A stretch of DNA of 64,000 nucleotides from Paenibacillus daejeonensis DSM 15491 (GCF_000378385.1 NZ_KB899679.1:1-64000), one strand, 5' to 3'; positions 8,022-17,463 are shown, counted from the stretch's first letter. Numbers and translations are program-made. The notes: a model not told the origin generated them from the letters alone.

Positions 8022-8807
8022 ATGGAAGCAAGGATGAAGCCCGTATTATATGATAATGAACGGTATGACTATTTGGTAACCGATGAATTAGGAATTATTC
8101 AGAGTCGCGAGGTATTCAGCTTCTCGATGGATGCGGTGCTGCTGGCCCGGTTTGCCGGTGTTCCGAAGCATGGCCGAATCCTTGATCTGTGCAGTGGCAA
8201 TGGAGTCATTCCTTTGCTGCTGACCACCCGTACCCAAGCTCAAATCGATGCCGTTGAATTGCAGCCTCGCCTGGCAGATATGGCCCGCCGCAGTGTGCAA
8301 TCCAATGGGCTCGAAGAAAGGGTACATATAATAGAAGGAGATCTGCGGGAATATCACCAAACCGGTGGATATGGCACGTATGACGCTATCACAGTTAACC
8401 CGCCCTATATGCCGCCTACGTCAGGAGAGTCCAACAGGAACGAGCATTATGCGATTGCCAGACACGAAATTCACTGTACGCTGAAAGACGTAGCGGCAGC
8501 TTGTGCCAAATTGGTGCGGACGGGTGGAAGAGTATCGATGGTACACCGGCCATCGCGGCTAGTTGAAATTATTGAAGCGTTTCGTGAGGTGAGACTGGAA
8601 CCCAAACGACTGCGGTTTGTGCATCCACATGCAGGCGGAGAAGCCAATATGGTACTCATTGAAGCGATGCGCGATGCCAAGCCAGAACTGAGGCTGTTGC
8701 CTCCATTAATTGTATATGATGAAAATCGGGAGTATGCGGACGAGCTGAAGGCCATCTACTACGGACAGCAGAGCGAACGGACCGAAGGAACTGGAGGTGG
8801 ACAATGA
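8022..8807 (+). CDS. yabB: tRNA1(Val) adenine-N6 methyltransferase-like protein (YabB/TrmN6 family)
   Basis: A 261-residue Rossmann-fold methyltransferase. The SAM-binding ILDLCSGNGVIPLLL motif lies near residues 51-66, and the catalytic NPPY motif typical of N6-adenine enzymes is near residue 125. By family it would methylate adenine 37 of tRNA(Val); substrate assignment is by homology only. An AGGAGGG site lies 11 nt upstream of the ATG. The 3' end overlaps rsmI by 4 bp. B. subtilis has yazA (GIY-YIG) between these two genes; it is absent here. Confidence 0.88.
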   Translation: MEARMKPVLYDNERYDYLVTDELGIIQSREVFSFSMDAVLLARFAGVPKHGRILDLCSGNGVIPLLLTTRTQAQIDAVELQPRLADMARRSVQSNGLEERVHIIEGDLREYHQTGGYGTYDAITVNPPYMPPTSGESNRNEHYAIARHEIHCTLKDVAAACAKLVRTGGRVSMVHRPSRLVEIIEAFREVRLEPKRLRFVHPHAGGEANMVLIEAMRDAKPELRLLPPLIVYDENREYADELKAIYYGQQSERTEGTGGGQ

Positions 8808-9712
8808 ACGTTCAACGAAGCTTTGGCGCGGGTACAACAGGGACCTTGTATTTGGTGGGGACGCCGATTGGCAACTTGGAGGATATGACCTTCCGTGCCG
8901 TTCGCGTGTTGCAGGAGGTAGATCTGATTGCTGCAGAGGACACACGACAGACCCGCAAGCTCTTGACGCATTATGAAATTCAAACGCGTCTGGTGAGCTA
9001 CCATGAGCATAACAAGCAAGCCAGCGGCAGCGAATTGGTTCGATTGCTGTTGGACGGGCAGCATATTGCTCTGGTGAGTGATGCAGGATTGCCTGCGATA
9101 TCTGATCCTGGTTCCGATCTCGTAGTCGCAGCAGCAGAAGCAGGGATTCCAGTTGTGCCCGTCCCAGGTGCAAATGCAGCTCTCTCGGCTCTGATCGTTT
9201 CTGCCCTGCCAACAGAGCGCTTCACCTTTGCCGGTTTCCCGCCTCGGGAGAAGAAGCGTCTGCAGCCCTGGCTGGAGGAGCTAGCCGTCCAAGAGGGGAC
9301 GCTCCTCCTCTATGAGTCGCCTCACCGGCTGCAAAAGACGCTCCAAGCGATTGCTGTAGCCTGGGGCAACCGGCAAATGGCGATGGTCCGGGAGCTGACC
9401 AAGCGATATGAAGAGGTCGTTCGCGGCACGGTGCAGGAATGTCTGGAGCGGCTGGACGAGCATCCGCCGCAGGGCGAGTACGTGCTTGTCCTGGCGGGCG
9501 CCGAACATCAGCTGCCGGATGGGGCAGAATCGCCGCGTGCCGGAGATGTCACCTGGTGGTCCCCGCTCTCGCTGGAGGCGCATGTCCGCCATTATGAGGA
9601 GCTGACGGGCGACCGCAAGGAAGCGATGCGTCGCACCGCCCAAGACCGCGGCCTCCCCCGCCGCGAGGTATATAACACTCTAATGAAGAAACACGATGAA
9701 GAGGATCAATAA
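8804..9712 (+). CDS. rsmI: 16S rRNA 2'-O-ribose C1402 methyltransferase RsmI
   Basis: A 302-residue tetrapyrrole-methylase-fold protein. The LYLVGTPIGNLEDMTFRA start, AAEDTRQTRKLL, and LVSDAGLPAISDPG motifs are diagnostic for RsmI, which methylates the ribose of C1402 of 16S rRNA. The ATG overlaps the stop of yabB by 4 bp and follows GGAGGTGG, so translation is probably coupled. The gene is followed by a structured repeat, not a clear terminator. Confidence 0.95.
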   Translation: MNVQRSFGAGTTGTLYLVGTPIGNLEDMTFRAVRVLQEVDLIAAEDTRQTRKLLTHYEIQTRLVSYHEHNKQASGSELVRLLLDGQHIALVSDAGLPAISDPGSDLVVAAAEAGIPVVPVPGANAALSALIVSALPTERFTFAGFPPREKKRLQPWLEELAVQEGTLLLYESPHRLQKTLQAIAVAWGNRQMAMVRELTKRYEEVVRGTVQECLERLDEHPPQGEYVLVLAGAEHQLPDGAESPRAGDVTWWSPLSLEAHVRHYEELTGDRKEAMRRTAQDRGLPRREVYNTLMKKHDEEDQ

Positions 9713-9730
9713 TATTTGTCTTCAGGGCTA

Positions 9731-9889
9731 GAGTAAGGTCGAAACCGCAGGAGCGTAGCGTATGCTTCCGAGGTCGCTTTCTTGCAGAAAGCGTTTAGCG
9801 TTCGCCTTTGTTCATGAATGTCCCCCTATTAAGGGGTTATACAATCCAGAGATTCATGAACAACAGCGACCGGAGGTTTGATCTTACTC
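9731..9889 (+). repeat. Structured element, core family, copy C
   Basis: The outer stem pairs GAGTAAG (9731-9737) with CTTACTC (9883-9889), extended by GTCGAAACC against GGTTTGAT. The core AGCGTTCGCCTTTG (9797-9810) and CAACAGCGACCGG (9861-9873) flank a stem GTTCATGAAT/ATTCATGAAC, inside which a CCCC/GGGG hairpin sits. Copies A and B (minus strand) have the same core and architecture but a different stem sequence. Compared with them, copy C carries an additional CGCTTTC/GAAAGCG hairpin before the core. It could be a structured RNA or a repeat DNA element. Confidence 0.75.
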
Positions 9890-9930
9890 GACGCCCCCAA
9901 AGACTACGATTTTGTGCTCCTTCATCGCAC

Positions 9931-9966
9931 AAAAAAAGACCTCCCCGGCCATTCGCCCAGGGAGGC
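9931..9966 (-). terminator. abrB terminator
   Basis: On the minus strand GCCTCCC pairs with GGGGAGGTC and is followed by seven T. It lies about 65 bp after the abrB stop codon. Confidence 0.85.
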
Positions 9967-10031
9967 ATCAAGGAGTATGAAAAAGGTTAGAATTACCAAG
10001 TTAAGTGTGGTTCTATTATAACCGATTTTGC

Positions 10032-10286
10032 TTATTTTGTCACAGGTTCTGGCAACTCGGAGATGCATTCGTTGCAAACAATTTTGCCTTTGAAGTACGT
10101 GACGTTCTCAGCGTTTCCACAGAAGATACAAGCAGGCTCATATTTCTTGAGCATGATGCGCTCGCCGTCTACATAAATCTCGAGGGCGTCCTTCTCTCCG
10201 ATACCCAGTGTGCGGCGCAGCTCGATTGGAATAACGACACGGCCGAGCTCGTCGACTTTACGTACAATACCAGTGGATTTCATCAT
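10032..10286 (-). CDS. abrB: Transition-state regulator AbrB
   Basis: An 84-residue protein. The N-terminal half, STGIVRKVDELGRVVIPIEL onward, is the AbrB swapped-hairpin DNA-binding domain. The C-terminal part differs from B. subtilis AbrB: it carries CIFC and CNEC about 19 residues apart, which may bind a metal. AbrB represses post-exponential genes and is itself repressed by Spo0A-P. A GAGAGGGG ribosome binding site precedes ATGATG, so the start is 10286 or 10283. It is on the minus strand, as in B. subtilis, and diverges from the HD gene. Confidence 0.95.
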   Translation of the reverse strand: MMKSTGIVRKVDELGRVVIPIELRRTLGIGEKDALEIYVDGERIMLKKYEPACIFCGNAENVTYFKGKIVCNECISELPEPVTK

Positions 10287-10322
10287 AATCTATTGTTTCC
10301 CCTCTCAAGTTATATTCGTCAG

Positions 10323-10383
10323 TTTTCGACAAAATACTACGTTTTCTGTAATCTATAATACCAACCATTACCAGAATAGTCAA
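10323..10383 (-). promoter_or_regulatory. abrB promoter with Spo0A box
   Basis: Read on the minus strand, TTGACT (10378-10383) and TATTAT (10355-10360) are 17 bp apart, a good sigma-A promoter. A near-perfect Spo0A box TTTTGTCGAAAA (10323-10334) lies just downstream of the predicted start of transcription, the same arrangement by which Spo0A-P represses abrB in B. subtilis. Confidence 0.85.
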
Positions 10384-10481
10384 CCTAAATTTTTGCGCCT
10401 AAAATGTGACTTCGTCGGCCTGGTAAGGGGAGTGGGACCCTAACAAGCATACTACAAGGCGCTTTGCTTGGAAACGACAAC

Positions 10482-10543
10482 TCGACATCATTCGACAAAC
10501 TACCGACATTCTGTGTCGAAATAATGAACGTTAATCGACAAAA
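10482..10543. promoter_or_regulatory. Cluster of Spo0A-box-like sites
   Basis: TCGACA (10482-10487), TTCGACA (10491-10497), TGTCGAA (10514-10520) and TCGACAAAA (10535-10543) match the Spo0A box core TGTCGAA in one or the other orientation, two of them perfectly. They lie directly upstream of the HD gene and more than 100 bp upstream of the abrB promoter. They could control either gene. No clear promoter for the HD gene is visible among them. Confidence 0.6.
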
Positions 10544-10561
10544 TCTACCGAGGTGATTGCG

Positions 10562-11854
10562 ATGTCTAGGATAATGGACGAAGAGAAAGTCTTTAAAGAT
10601 CCTGTTCATAAATACATTTATGTGCAGGATAAGCTAATCTGGGATCTGATTAATACCAAGGAATTCCAACGTCTTCGTCGGATCAGACAATTAGGCACAT
10701 CATACCTTACCTTCCATGGAGCCGAGCATAGCCGTTTCTCACATTCCCTAGGCGTGTACGAGATTACTCGAAAAATCATTTCTCAATTTGAACGGAGTCA
10801 CTATCCAGATTGGCCAAAGGAAGAAAAGCTTGTCTCACTCTGCGCCGCCTTGCTGCACGATCTGGGACATGGTCCATTTTCCCATTCCATTGAACAAGTA
10901 TTTGAGACCGACCACGAGCAATGGACATGCCGCTTTTTGCTGGAAGATACCGAGGTAAACCGGGTGCTGCGCACCATTTCGGACGATTTTCCCGAACAAG
11001 TGGCCTCAGTCATCTGCAAAACGTACGCCAAACCCATTGTGGTCAGTTTAGTATCCAGTCAGATGGATGCCGACCGGATGGACTATCTGCTCCGGGATGC
11101 TTACTACACAGGCGTGAATTATGGCACCTTTGATCTTGACCGGATTCTCAGAGTGCTCCGGCCTTATCGCGGACGAATCGTGATCAAAGAAAGCGGAATG
11201 CATGCGGTGGAGGATTACCTGATGTCCCGATATCAGATGTACTGGCAGGTTTACTTCCATCCAGTGACACGGAGCTCGGAGATAATCCTTAGACAGATTT
11301 TTCGCAGAGCGAAAGAGCTTTATGTGGGTGGGTACCCATTCCAAACGATGATGAGGCCTTTCGAGAGCCTCCTACGAGGGACCCTGGAGATCGAGGATTA
11401 TTTTCGGTTAGATGAAGCTATGGTACAGACGATCTTCATGGAGTGGGTTTCAGAGGAGGATACGATCTTGTCCGATCTGTGCCATCGTTTCCTACATCGC
11501 CGTTTATACAAATATATAACCGAGACAGAAGCAGATGAAGCTCGCTGGTCCACAATTCGAAAAGAATTAGAAGCTGCCGGGCTCCATCCGGACTATCATC
11601 TGGAGATTGATTTCCCTTACGATCTTTCCTATGATGTATACCGACCGGGGACAGGCGACGGGGAAGAAAGGCCACCCATTCTGATGCTTGATGGACAGGA
11701 GCAAATCGCAGAGATCTCGGCAAAATCCGACATCGTCACCTCCATCACCGGCCTTCATAAAGGCAAATATCACCTGTATTTTCCGGAGGAGCTGCTGCGC
11801 GAAAAAGCGCAGATGTTATCGAATGAAACGAGGGCGTTATTCGGACTTGATTAA
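10562..11854 (+). CDS. HD-domain phosphohydrolase (YwfO / SAMHD1-like)
   Basis: A 430-residue protein with the fold of dNTP triphosphohydrolase-like HD enzymes. HGAEHSRFSHSLG is at residues 52-64, and the metal-binding LLHDLGHGPFSH has His99-Asp100. The opening EEKVFKDPVHKYI matches B. subtilis YwfO. Relatives hydrolyse nucleoside triphosphates; the substrate here is not known. The ATG at 10562 is preferred over the GTG at 10553 because GAGGTG lies about 7 nt before it. The gene occupies the place that metS holds in B. subtilis. A cluster of Spo0A-like boxes lies upstream. Confidence 0.87.
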   Translation: MSRIMDEEKVFKDPVHKYIYVQDKLIWDLINTKEFQRLRRIRQLGTSYLTFHGAEHSRFSHSLGVYEITRKIISQFERSHYPDWPKEEKLVSLCAALLHDLGHGPFSHSIEQVFETDHEQWTCRFLLEDTEVNRVLRTISDDFPEQVASVICKTYAKPIVVSLVSSQMDADRMDYLLRDAYYTGVNYGTFDLDRILRVLRPYRGRIVIKESGMHAVEDYLMSRYQMYWQVYFHPVTRSSEIILRQIFRRAKELYVGGYPFQTMMRPFESLLRGTLEIEDYFRLDEAMVQTIFMEWVSEEDTILSDLCHRFLHRRLYKYITETEADEARWSTIRKELEAAGLHPDYHLEIDFPYDLSYDVYRPGTGDGEERPPILMLDGQEQIAEISAKSDIVTSITGLHKGKYHLYFPEELLREKAQMLSNETRALFGLD

Positions 11855-11892
11855 AAAACTGTAATAATAGAAGAAAGGGGTTCAAAACAGAC

Positions 11893-12660
11893 ATGATTAT
11901 TGACACACATACCCATTTGGATGCGCATGCATTTGACGAAGATCGGGAGGCAATCATCCGCCGGGCAAGAGAGGCAGGAGTCGATCGGATGATCAACATC
12001 GGCTTTAATCGGGAGACGATTCCAACCACAATCGAGCTGGCAGAAACCTATGATTTTATCTATGCTGCAGTCGGCTGGCACCCGGTGGACAGCATCCATA
12101 TGAAGCCGGAGGATCTGGAGTGGATCGCTTCGCTCTGCACGCATGAGAAAGTTGTGGCCATCGGCGAAATCGGCCTGGATTATCACTGGGATACGTCGCC
12201 CAAGGACGTGCAACAGCGCGTGTTCCGCCAGCAAATCGGCCTCGCGCGCGAGGTCGGAAAGCCGATTGTCATCCATAATCGGGATGCACATGAGGATATC
12301 GTGAACATTCTGAAAGAGGAGCGGGCAGAGGAAGTCGGGGGCGTCATGCACTGCTTCTCCGGAAGCTGGGAAACCGCACGTCAATGTCTCGATTTGGGCT
12401 TCTATATTTCACTTGGCGGACCCGTCACATTCAAAAATGCAAGGGTGCCAAAAGAGGTGCTCAAGCATGTCCCACTGGACCGTCTTTTGATCGAAACAGA
12501 CTGTCCTTATTTGGCCCCTCATCCGAACCGAGGGAAGCGGAACGAGCCCTCTTATGTACGTTATGTAGCAGAGGCTGCAGCGGAAATGAAAGGAAAATCT
12601 TTGGAAGAAATTTCAAGAATTACGACCGAGAACGCTGAGAAATGTTTTCGATTGCGTTGA
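11893..12660 (+). CDS. tatD: TatD family metal-dependent hydrolase/DNase
   Basis: A 255-residue TIM-barrel protein. The HTHLD motif at residues 5-9, GEIGLDYHW, VIHNRDAH, GVMHCFSG and ETDCPYLAP are the metal-binding and signature motifs of TatD. Relatives are 3'-5' exonucleases or DNases. The equivalent of B. subtilis yabD, it precedes yabE as usual. An AAAGGGG ribosome binding site lies ahead of the ATG. Confidence 0.94.
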   Translation: MIIDTHTHLDAHAFDEDREAIIRRAREAGVDRMINIGFNRETIPTTIELAETYDFIYAAVGWHPVDSIHMKPEDLEWIASLCTHEKVVAIGEIGLDYHWDTSPKDVQQRVFRQQIGLAREVGKPIVIHNRDAHEDIVNILKEERAEEVGGVMHCFSGSWETARQCLDLGFYISLGGPVTFKNARVPKEVLKHVPLDRLLIETDCPYLAPHPNRGKRNEPSYVRYVAEAAAEMKGKSLEEISRITTENAEKCFRLR

Positions 12661-12844
12661 AAAACGCCAAAATCGTTAGGATTTTGAACGAATCGTATGA
12701 AAAAACTCTCTTTCGACCGAAAAATCCCGGGATAAGACCCCGATTTTCCTAAAAATTCGTTAAAATCGTCTTTTAAGCGATCTTTACAATGAGGGTGCAA
12801 AGAAGGTATGATTCTTCTCAGAGCTTCACTATTGTATCCAATTT
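12661..12844. other. Leader/promoter region ahead of the riboswitch
   Basis: AT-rich DNA with repeated words AAAATCGTTA, GAACGAATCG and a CGATTTT/AAAATCG inverted repeat near 12741-12767. A possible -10 TACAAT is at 12785-12790, but no good -35 element is present. Nothing else is seen. Confidence 0.4.
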
Positions 12845-13045
12845 CCAGTTTCGCTTAATCTTCGACTATGAAGAACGGGGGAACCAAAATCACCAGTCCG
12901 CTCTCCCACTTGCGGCTGTCTGATTTTCTTCCTTGGGGTGAATTCGTGAAGAGCCGAATCGACGAACCCGGCTCCTTCTGATAGGGCATCTCTCATGTCC
13001 GAACCCGTCAGCTAACCTCGTCAGCGTCCAAGAGAGATCACTCGT
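12845..13045 (+). ncRNA. Cyclic-di-AMP riboswitch (ydaO/yuaA class)
   Basis: Class-specific conserved blocks appear in the right order: CGCTTAATC, AAGAACGGGGGAACCA, TTGGGGTGAATTC, a TAGGGCATCTCT block, and CCGAACCCGTCAGCTAACCTCG. This class binds c-di-AMP and usually turns expression off when the ligand is bound. Here it precedes yabE, a cell-wall hydrolase type gene that such riboswitches often control. The 5' and 3' ends are approximate. A clear intrinsic terminator between it and the gene was not found; a GCGTGC/GCACGC hairpin at 13151-13164 lacks a T-run. Confidence 0.93.
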
Positions 13046-13234
13046 GCAGAACCCATTTCGAAGATTAGAGTCATCTAAGATTTGAATATTGCGTAAAGCC
13101 CCGACATAGGGTGTTACATGGGGGTGGGGTATACGAGGATACTGGAAGTGCGTGCTTGCACGCTATTCTAAGATAGTCACGCCAAGTATCATGCGTAAGT
13201 TCACAGGCGGTGGCTATGAAGGAGGACCGAGGAA

Positions 13235-14386
13235 GTGGGCATGTTCCAAATCAAGGATACCCATGGTAAACGATCATCCAGCATGTCTTTCGCGTTGCGA
13301 TGGAAGCATGAAAACCTGCGTTTGATTCTTCTGAGTGCGATCATTTCAATCGCTATGACTTTCATGTTGTTGGTGTTGCTGTACGGTACGGCTGAGAAGA
13401 ACGTATCGGTAGTAGTGAATGGGCAGGAGCAGATCGTATCCACGAAACAGTGGACATTGGACCGCTTGCTGGCAGAGCAGTCGATCGAGATCGGGGCTTA
13501 CGATCAGGTATCGTTGCCAACGAATGCATCGATCAAAGATGGAGACCGGGTCGTCATCGACCACGCGAGAGCGGTCACTATTCATGCAGACGGCAAGTCC
13601 AATACGTATTACACAACGGAAAAAACGGTAAAAGACGCGATGGCGGCAGTAGGCATTCCCGTCCGCGAACAAGATAGAGTTCACCCCGCGCTATCCTCGC
13701 CGATTGATTCGGATGTGACGGTGTCGGTGGTACGGGTAGACACGGAAGTCGAAACGACTCAGCACAAAATGCCTTTCAAAGTCGTCAAGAAGGAAGATCC
13801 AGAGCTCGCCGAAGGCAAGCAAAAGGTCATCCAGACGGGGGCAGATGGGTTGCTCGTGAAGCAGTTCAAAAAAGTATACGAAGACGGCCAGCTCATATCC
13901 GAGGAAATGGTATTGAAATCAATGGAAACCTCGGCCGTTGAACAAATCGTTGCGGTAGGCACCAAGAAGCCGGAGCCAAAAGTTAGTGTGCTCTCTTCGC
14001 CGACTCCACAAGCCGAACCGACGATTAGCAAGAACGACTATTCGTTCCAAGCGAAAAAGACGCTGAAGAATGTGACGCTAACTGCCTATACAGCACATGT
14101 GGCATCGACCGGCAAGAGCGAGGGCCATCCGGCTTACGGTATTACCGCTTCGGGTACCAAGGTCCAGGAAGGTCGGACGATCGCCGTGGATCCCAAGGTG
14201 ATTCCGATTGGCTGGTGGGTGTATATCGAGGGTATCGGTTTGAGACGCGCTGAGGATACCGGCGGCGCAATCAAGGGCAACAAGATTGATGTGTATTATG
14301 AGAGTGAATCCTATGCCAAGAAATTTGGCCGCAAGAAGGGATATACCGTTCATGTGATCGGTCCTAACAAGCCCAAGGCCAGTTAA
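13235..14386 (+). CDS. yabE: YabE: DUF348-G5-3D domain cell-wall protein
   Basis: A 383-residue protein. A basic N-terminus and one membrane segment (about residues 29-49) are followed by two DUF348 repeats (about 55-165), a G5 domain (about 170-250), a linker, and a C-terminal 3D domain with three Asp residues, including AVDPKVIPIG and the AEDTGG / KIDVYY segments. Proteins of this resuscitation-promoting-factor-like type act on peptidoglycan. The start is GTG at 13235, after GGAGGACCGAGGA; the ATG at 13241 is possible. Expression is likely under c-di-AMP control through the riboswitch. Confidence 0.93.
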   Translation: MGMFQIKDTHGKRSSSMSFALRWKHENLRLILLSAIISIAMTFMLLVLLYGTAEKNVSVVVNGQEQIVSTKQWTLDRLLAEQSIEIGAYDQVSLPTNASIKDGDRVVIDHARAVTIHADGKSNTYYTTEKTVKDAMAAVGIPVREQDRVHPALSSPIDSDVTVSVVRVDTEVETTQHKMPFKVVKKEDPELAEGKQKVIQTGADGLLVKQFKKVYEDGQLISEEMVLKSMETSAVEQIVAVGTKKPEPKVSVLSSPTPQAEPTISKNDYSFQAKKTLKNVTLTAYTAHVASTGKSEGHPAYGITASGTKVQEGRTIAVDPKVIPIGWWVYIEGIGLRRAEDTGGAIKGNKIDVYYESESYAKKFGRKKGYTVHVIGPNKPKAS

Positions 14387-14460
14387 TTATAAAGCAGTGC
14401 ATCATAAAACGTGGATTTGATTTTATCATATCGCTTTTTAGCTGATAATATGCCATCATG

Positions 14461-14486
14461 AGAAGAGGTGACGCCTCTTCTTTTTG
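14461..14486 (+). terminator. Terminator after yabE
   Basis: AGAAGAGG / CCTCTTCT stem with a 5-nt loop and five T. Confidence 0.85.
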
Positions 14487-14538
14487 CATGTTTGTCCCCT
14501 GTTAGGGGAACTTAGATTTTTTTGAAAGGGATAGGCTT

Positions 14539-15998
<1,460 letters not shown>

Positions 15999-16001
15999 AA
16001 G

Positions 16002-16028
16002 CCGTACCGTTAAGGTGCGGTTTTTTTG
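16002..16028 (+). terminator. Terminator after rsmA
   Basis: CCGTACC / GGTGCGG stem followed by seven T. Confidence 0.8.
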
Positions 16029-16109
16029 TAATGACTGCTAATCGCGTTAGACGGATTGCTCACCAAACTTGCTGTTCGCCCATAGGATAGACGAAGAGGT
16101 GATTCTATC

Positions 16110-16994
16110 ATGAAGTTAGGCGATCTGGTGGTCCGCAATTCGTATGGCGGCGATGTGCTGTTTCGGGTCGAGGATCTCCGCCAGACAACTGCCGTCCTCA
16201 AGGGAACGGATTATCGTCTGCTTGCGGACGCCCCAATAGGGGACCTGGCGGTCGTACCTCATCCAGAGACCGCACGTGCGACGCAGCAAGTGAGGGTCAA
16301 GGTGTCTGCGACGATGCAGCGCATGGTCCAGGAGCAGCTGCGCCAACAGCAGGTGCAGCGGGACAATGTAGTGCAGCAGCACGGCCTTCAACGGGACCAA
16401 GGTTATTTTGAGATGCCCGGGCGTGTATTGCATCTGGACGGTGACGGCAATTATATGAAAAAAAGCATGCAGCTGTACCAGCAAATGCGGGTACCGGCGC
16501 ATGGTTTACATGCCAACGAGGCCCAGATGGCCGAGATTCTCCAACGTCTGCTTCCTCAAGTACGACCGGATATTGTCGTCATTACTGGGCATGACGGGGT
16601 ATTAAAGCACCGGCCCAAGGAAGAGCTATATCATCTATCCAGCTACAAGAACTCTCAGAACTTCGTCAATGCCGTACGGGTGGCCCGAGATTATGAGAAG
16701 AGTCGTGATGGGCTGATTGTCGTCGCTGGTGCCTGCCAGTCGCATTTTGAAGCGCTGTTGCAGGCCGGGGCCAATTTTGCCAGTTCGCCAGGGCGTATTC
16801 TGATTCATGCGCTTGATCCCGTTTATATCGCCATCAAGTCGAGCTTCACGCCAATGCGGGAGACGATCAATCTGGCGGAGGTCATTCAGGGTACTATCAG
16901 CGGGGTAGACGGCGTGGGTGGTATTGAGACATTGGGTCGTCACCGTGTAGGGATGCCCAAGTCGAGTAAACCGCAATCAACAGCGTTGCTGTAA
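16110..16994 (+). CDS. yabG: Sporulation-specific protease YabG
   Basis: A 294-residue protein. The MKLGDLVVRNSYGGDVLFRV start, the VITGHDG segment, and VVAGACQSHFEALL near residues 207-220, with the likely catalytic Cys, match YabG, the cysteine protease that processes spore coat proteins during late sporulation. It stands alone between the rsmA terminator and the veg promoters, as in B. subtilis. A GAAGAGGTGAT site precedes the ATG. In B. subtilis it is under sigma-K; no sigma-K promoter was identified with confidence here. Confidence 0.94.
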   Translation: MKLGDLVVRNSYGGDVLFRVEDLRQTTAVLKGTDYRLLADAPIGDLAVVPHPETARATQQVRVKVSATMQRMVQEQLRQQQVQRDNVVQQHGLQRDQGYFEMPGRVLHLDGDGNYMKKSMQLYQQMRVPAHGLHANEAQMAEILQRLLPQVRPDIVVITGHDGVLKHRPKEELYHLSSYKNSQNFVNAVRVARDYEKSRDGLIVVAGACQSHFEALLQAGANFASSPGRILIHALDPVYIAIKSSFTPMRETINLAEVIQGTISGVDGVGGIETLGRHRVGMPKSSKPQSTALL

Positions 16995-17027
16995 GCGGCA
17001 ATTCTCCACAAATACACAAATCCCTCA

Positions 17028-17098
17028 TTGACAAAAACTTTGCTTCACTGTTATAATATTTTGCCTTGTTTGACAAGCCTCCTCTTTTTGGTTATAAT
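17028..17098 (+). promoter_or_regulatory. Two tandem sigma-A promoters of veg
   Basis: TTGACA (17028-17033) and TATAAT (17052-17057) are 18 bp apart. A second TTGACA (17070-17075) and TATAAT (17093-17098) are 17 bp apart. Both hexamer pairs are perfect consensus, so this should be a very strong constitutive promoter region, as is known for veg in B. subtilis. Confidence 0.92.
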
Positions 17099-17125
17099 GT
17101 ATAAGGAAAGAGGTGGTTGTGGACA

Positions 17126-17398
17126 ATGGCTAAAAATTCGCTGTTGGAGATCAAACGTAGTTTGGAAGCCCATGTTGGCTCCAAGATTAGTCTTCGAGCA
17201 AACGGTGGTCGTCGAAAGACCATTGAACGTACCGGTGTTCTGGAAGAAATCTACCCCTCTGTTTTCATTGTTAAGCTGGACCAAGATCAACATGCGTTCA
17301 AGCGCGTCTCTTACAGCTATGCAGATATATTGACCGAATCGGTGGAAGTTACTGTTCGCAATGACGACGGTGAGGTTCGGATTAACCACATTCAATAG
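17126..17398 (+). CDS. veg: Veg protein
   Basis: A 90-residue protein. [18 protein letters not shown] and [18 protein letters not shown] are the family signature. Veg is an abundant small protein in Bacilli, reported to stimulate biofilm formation through the SinR-controlled genes. The start is the ATG at 17126, after AAAGAGGTGG; an in-frame TTG at 17117 lacks support. Confidence 0.95.
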   Translation: MAKNSLLEIKRSLEAHVGSKISLRANGGRRKTIERTGVLEEIYPSVFIVKLDQDQHAFKRVSYSYADILTESVEVTVRNDDGEVRINHIQ

Positions 17399-17413
17399 AA
17401 CAAGGTTTCACCC

Positions 17414-17446
17414 TCAGTCCGGAGCTGCTCCGGGCTGATTTTTTTT
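17414..17446 (+). terminator. Terminator of veg
   Basis: TCAGTCCGGAG / CTCCGGGCTGA hairpin followed by eight T. Confidence 0.9.
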
Positions 17447-17463
17447 GTACGGAATGACGAATG

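Larger units (their letters stand above)
9713..10031. other. Intergenic region between convergent rsmI and abrB
   Basis: About 320 bp without a gene. It holds structured element C (9731-9889) and the abrB terminator (9931-9966). Confidence 0.8.

Noticed and set aside
13151-13164. GCGTGC/GCACGC hairpin as riboswitch terminator
   Set aside because: Short stem without a following T-run; insufficient to call a terminator.
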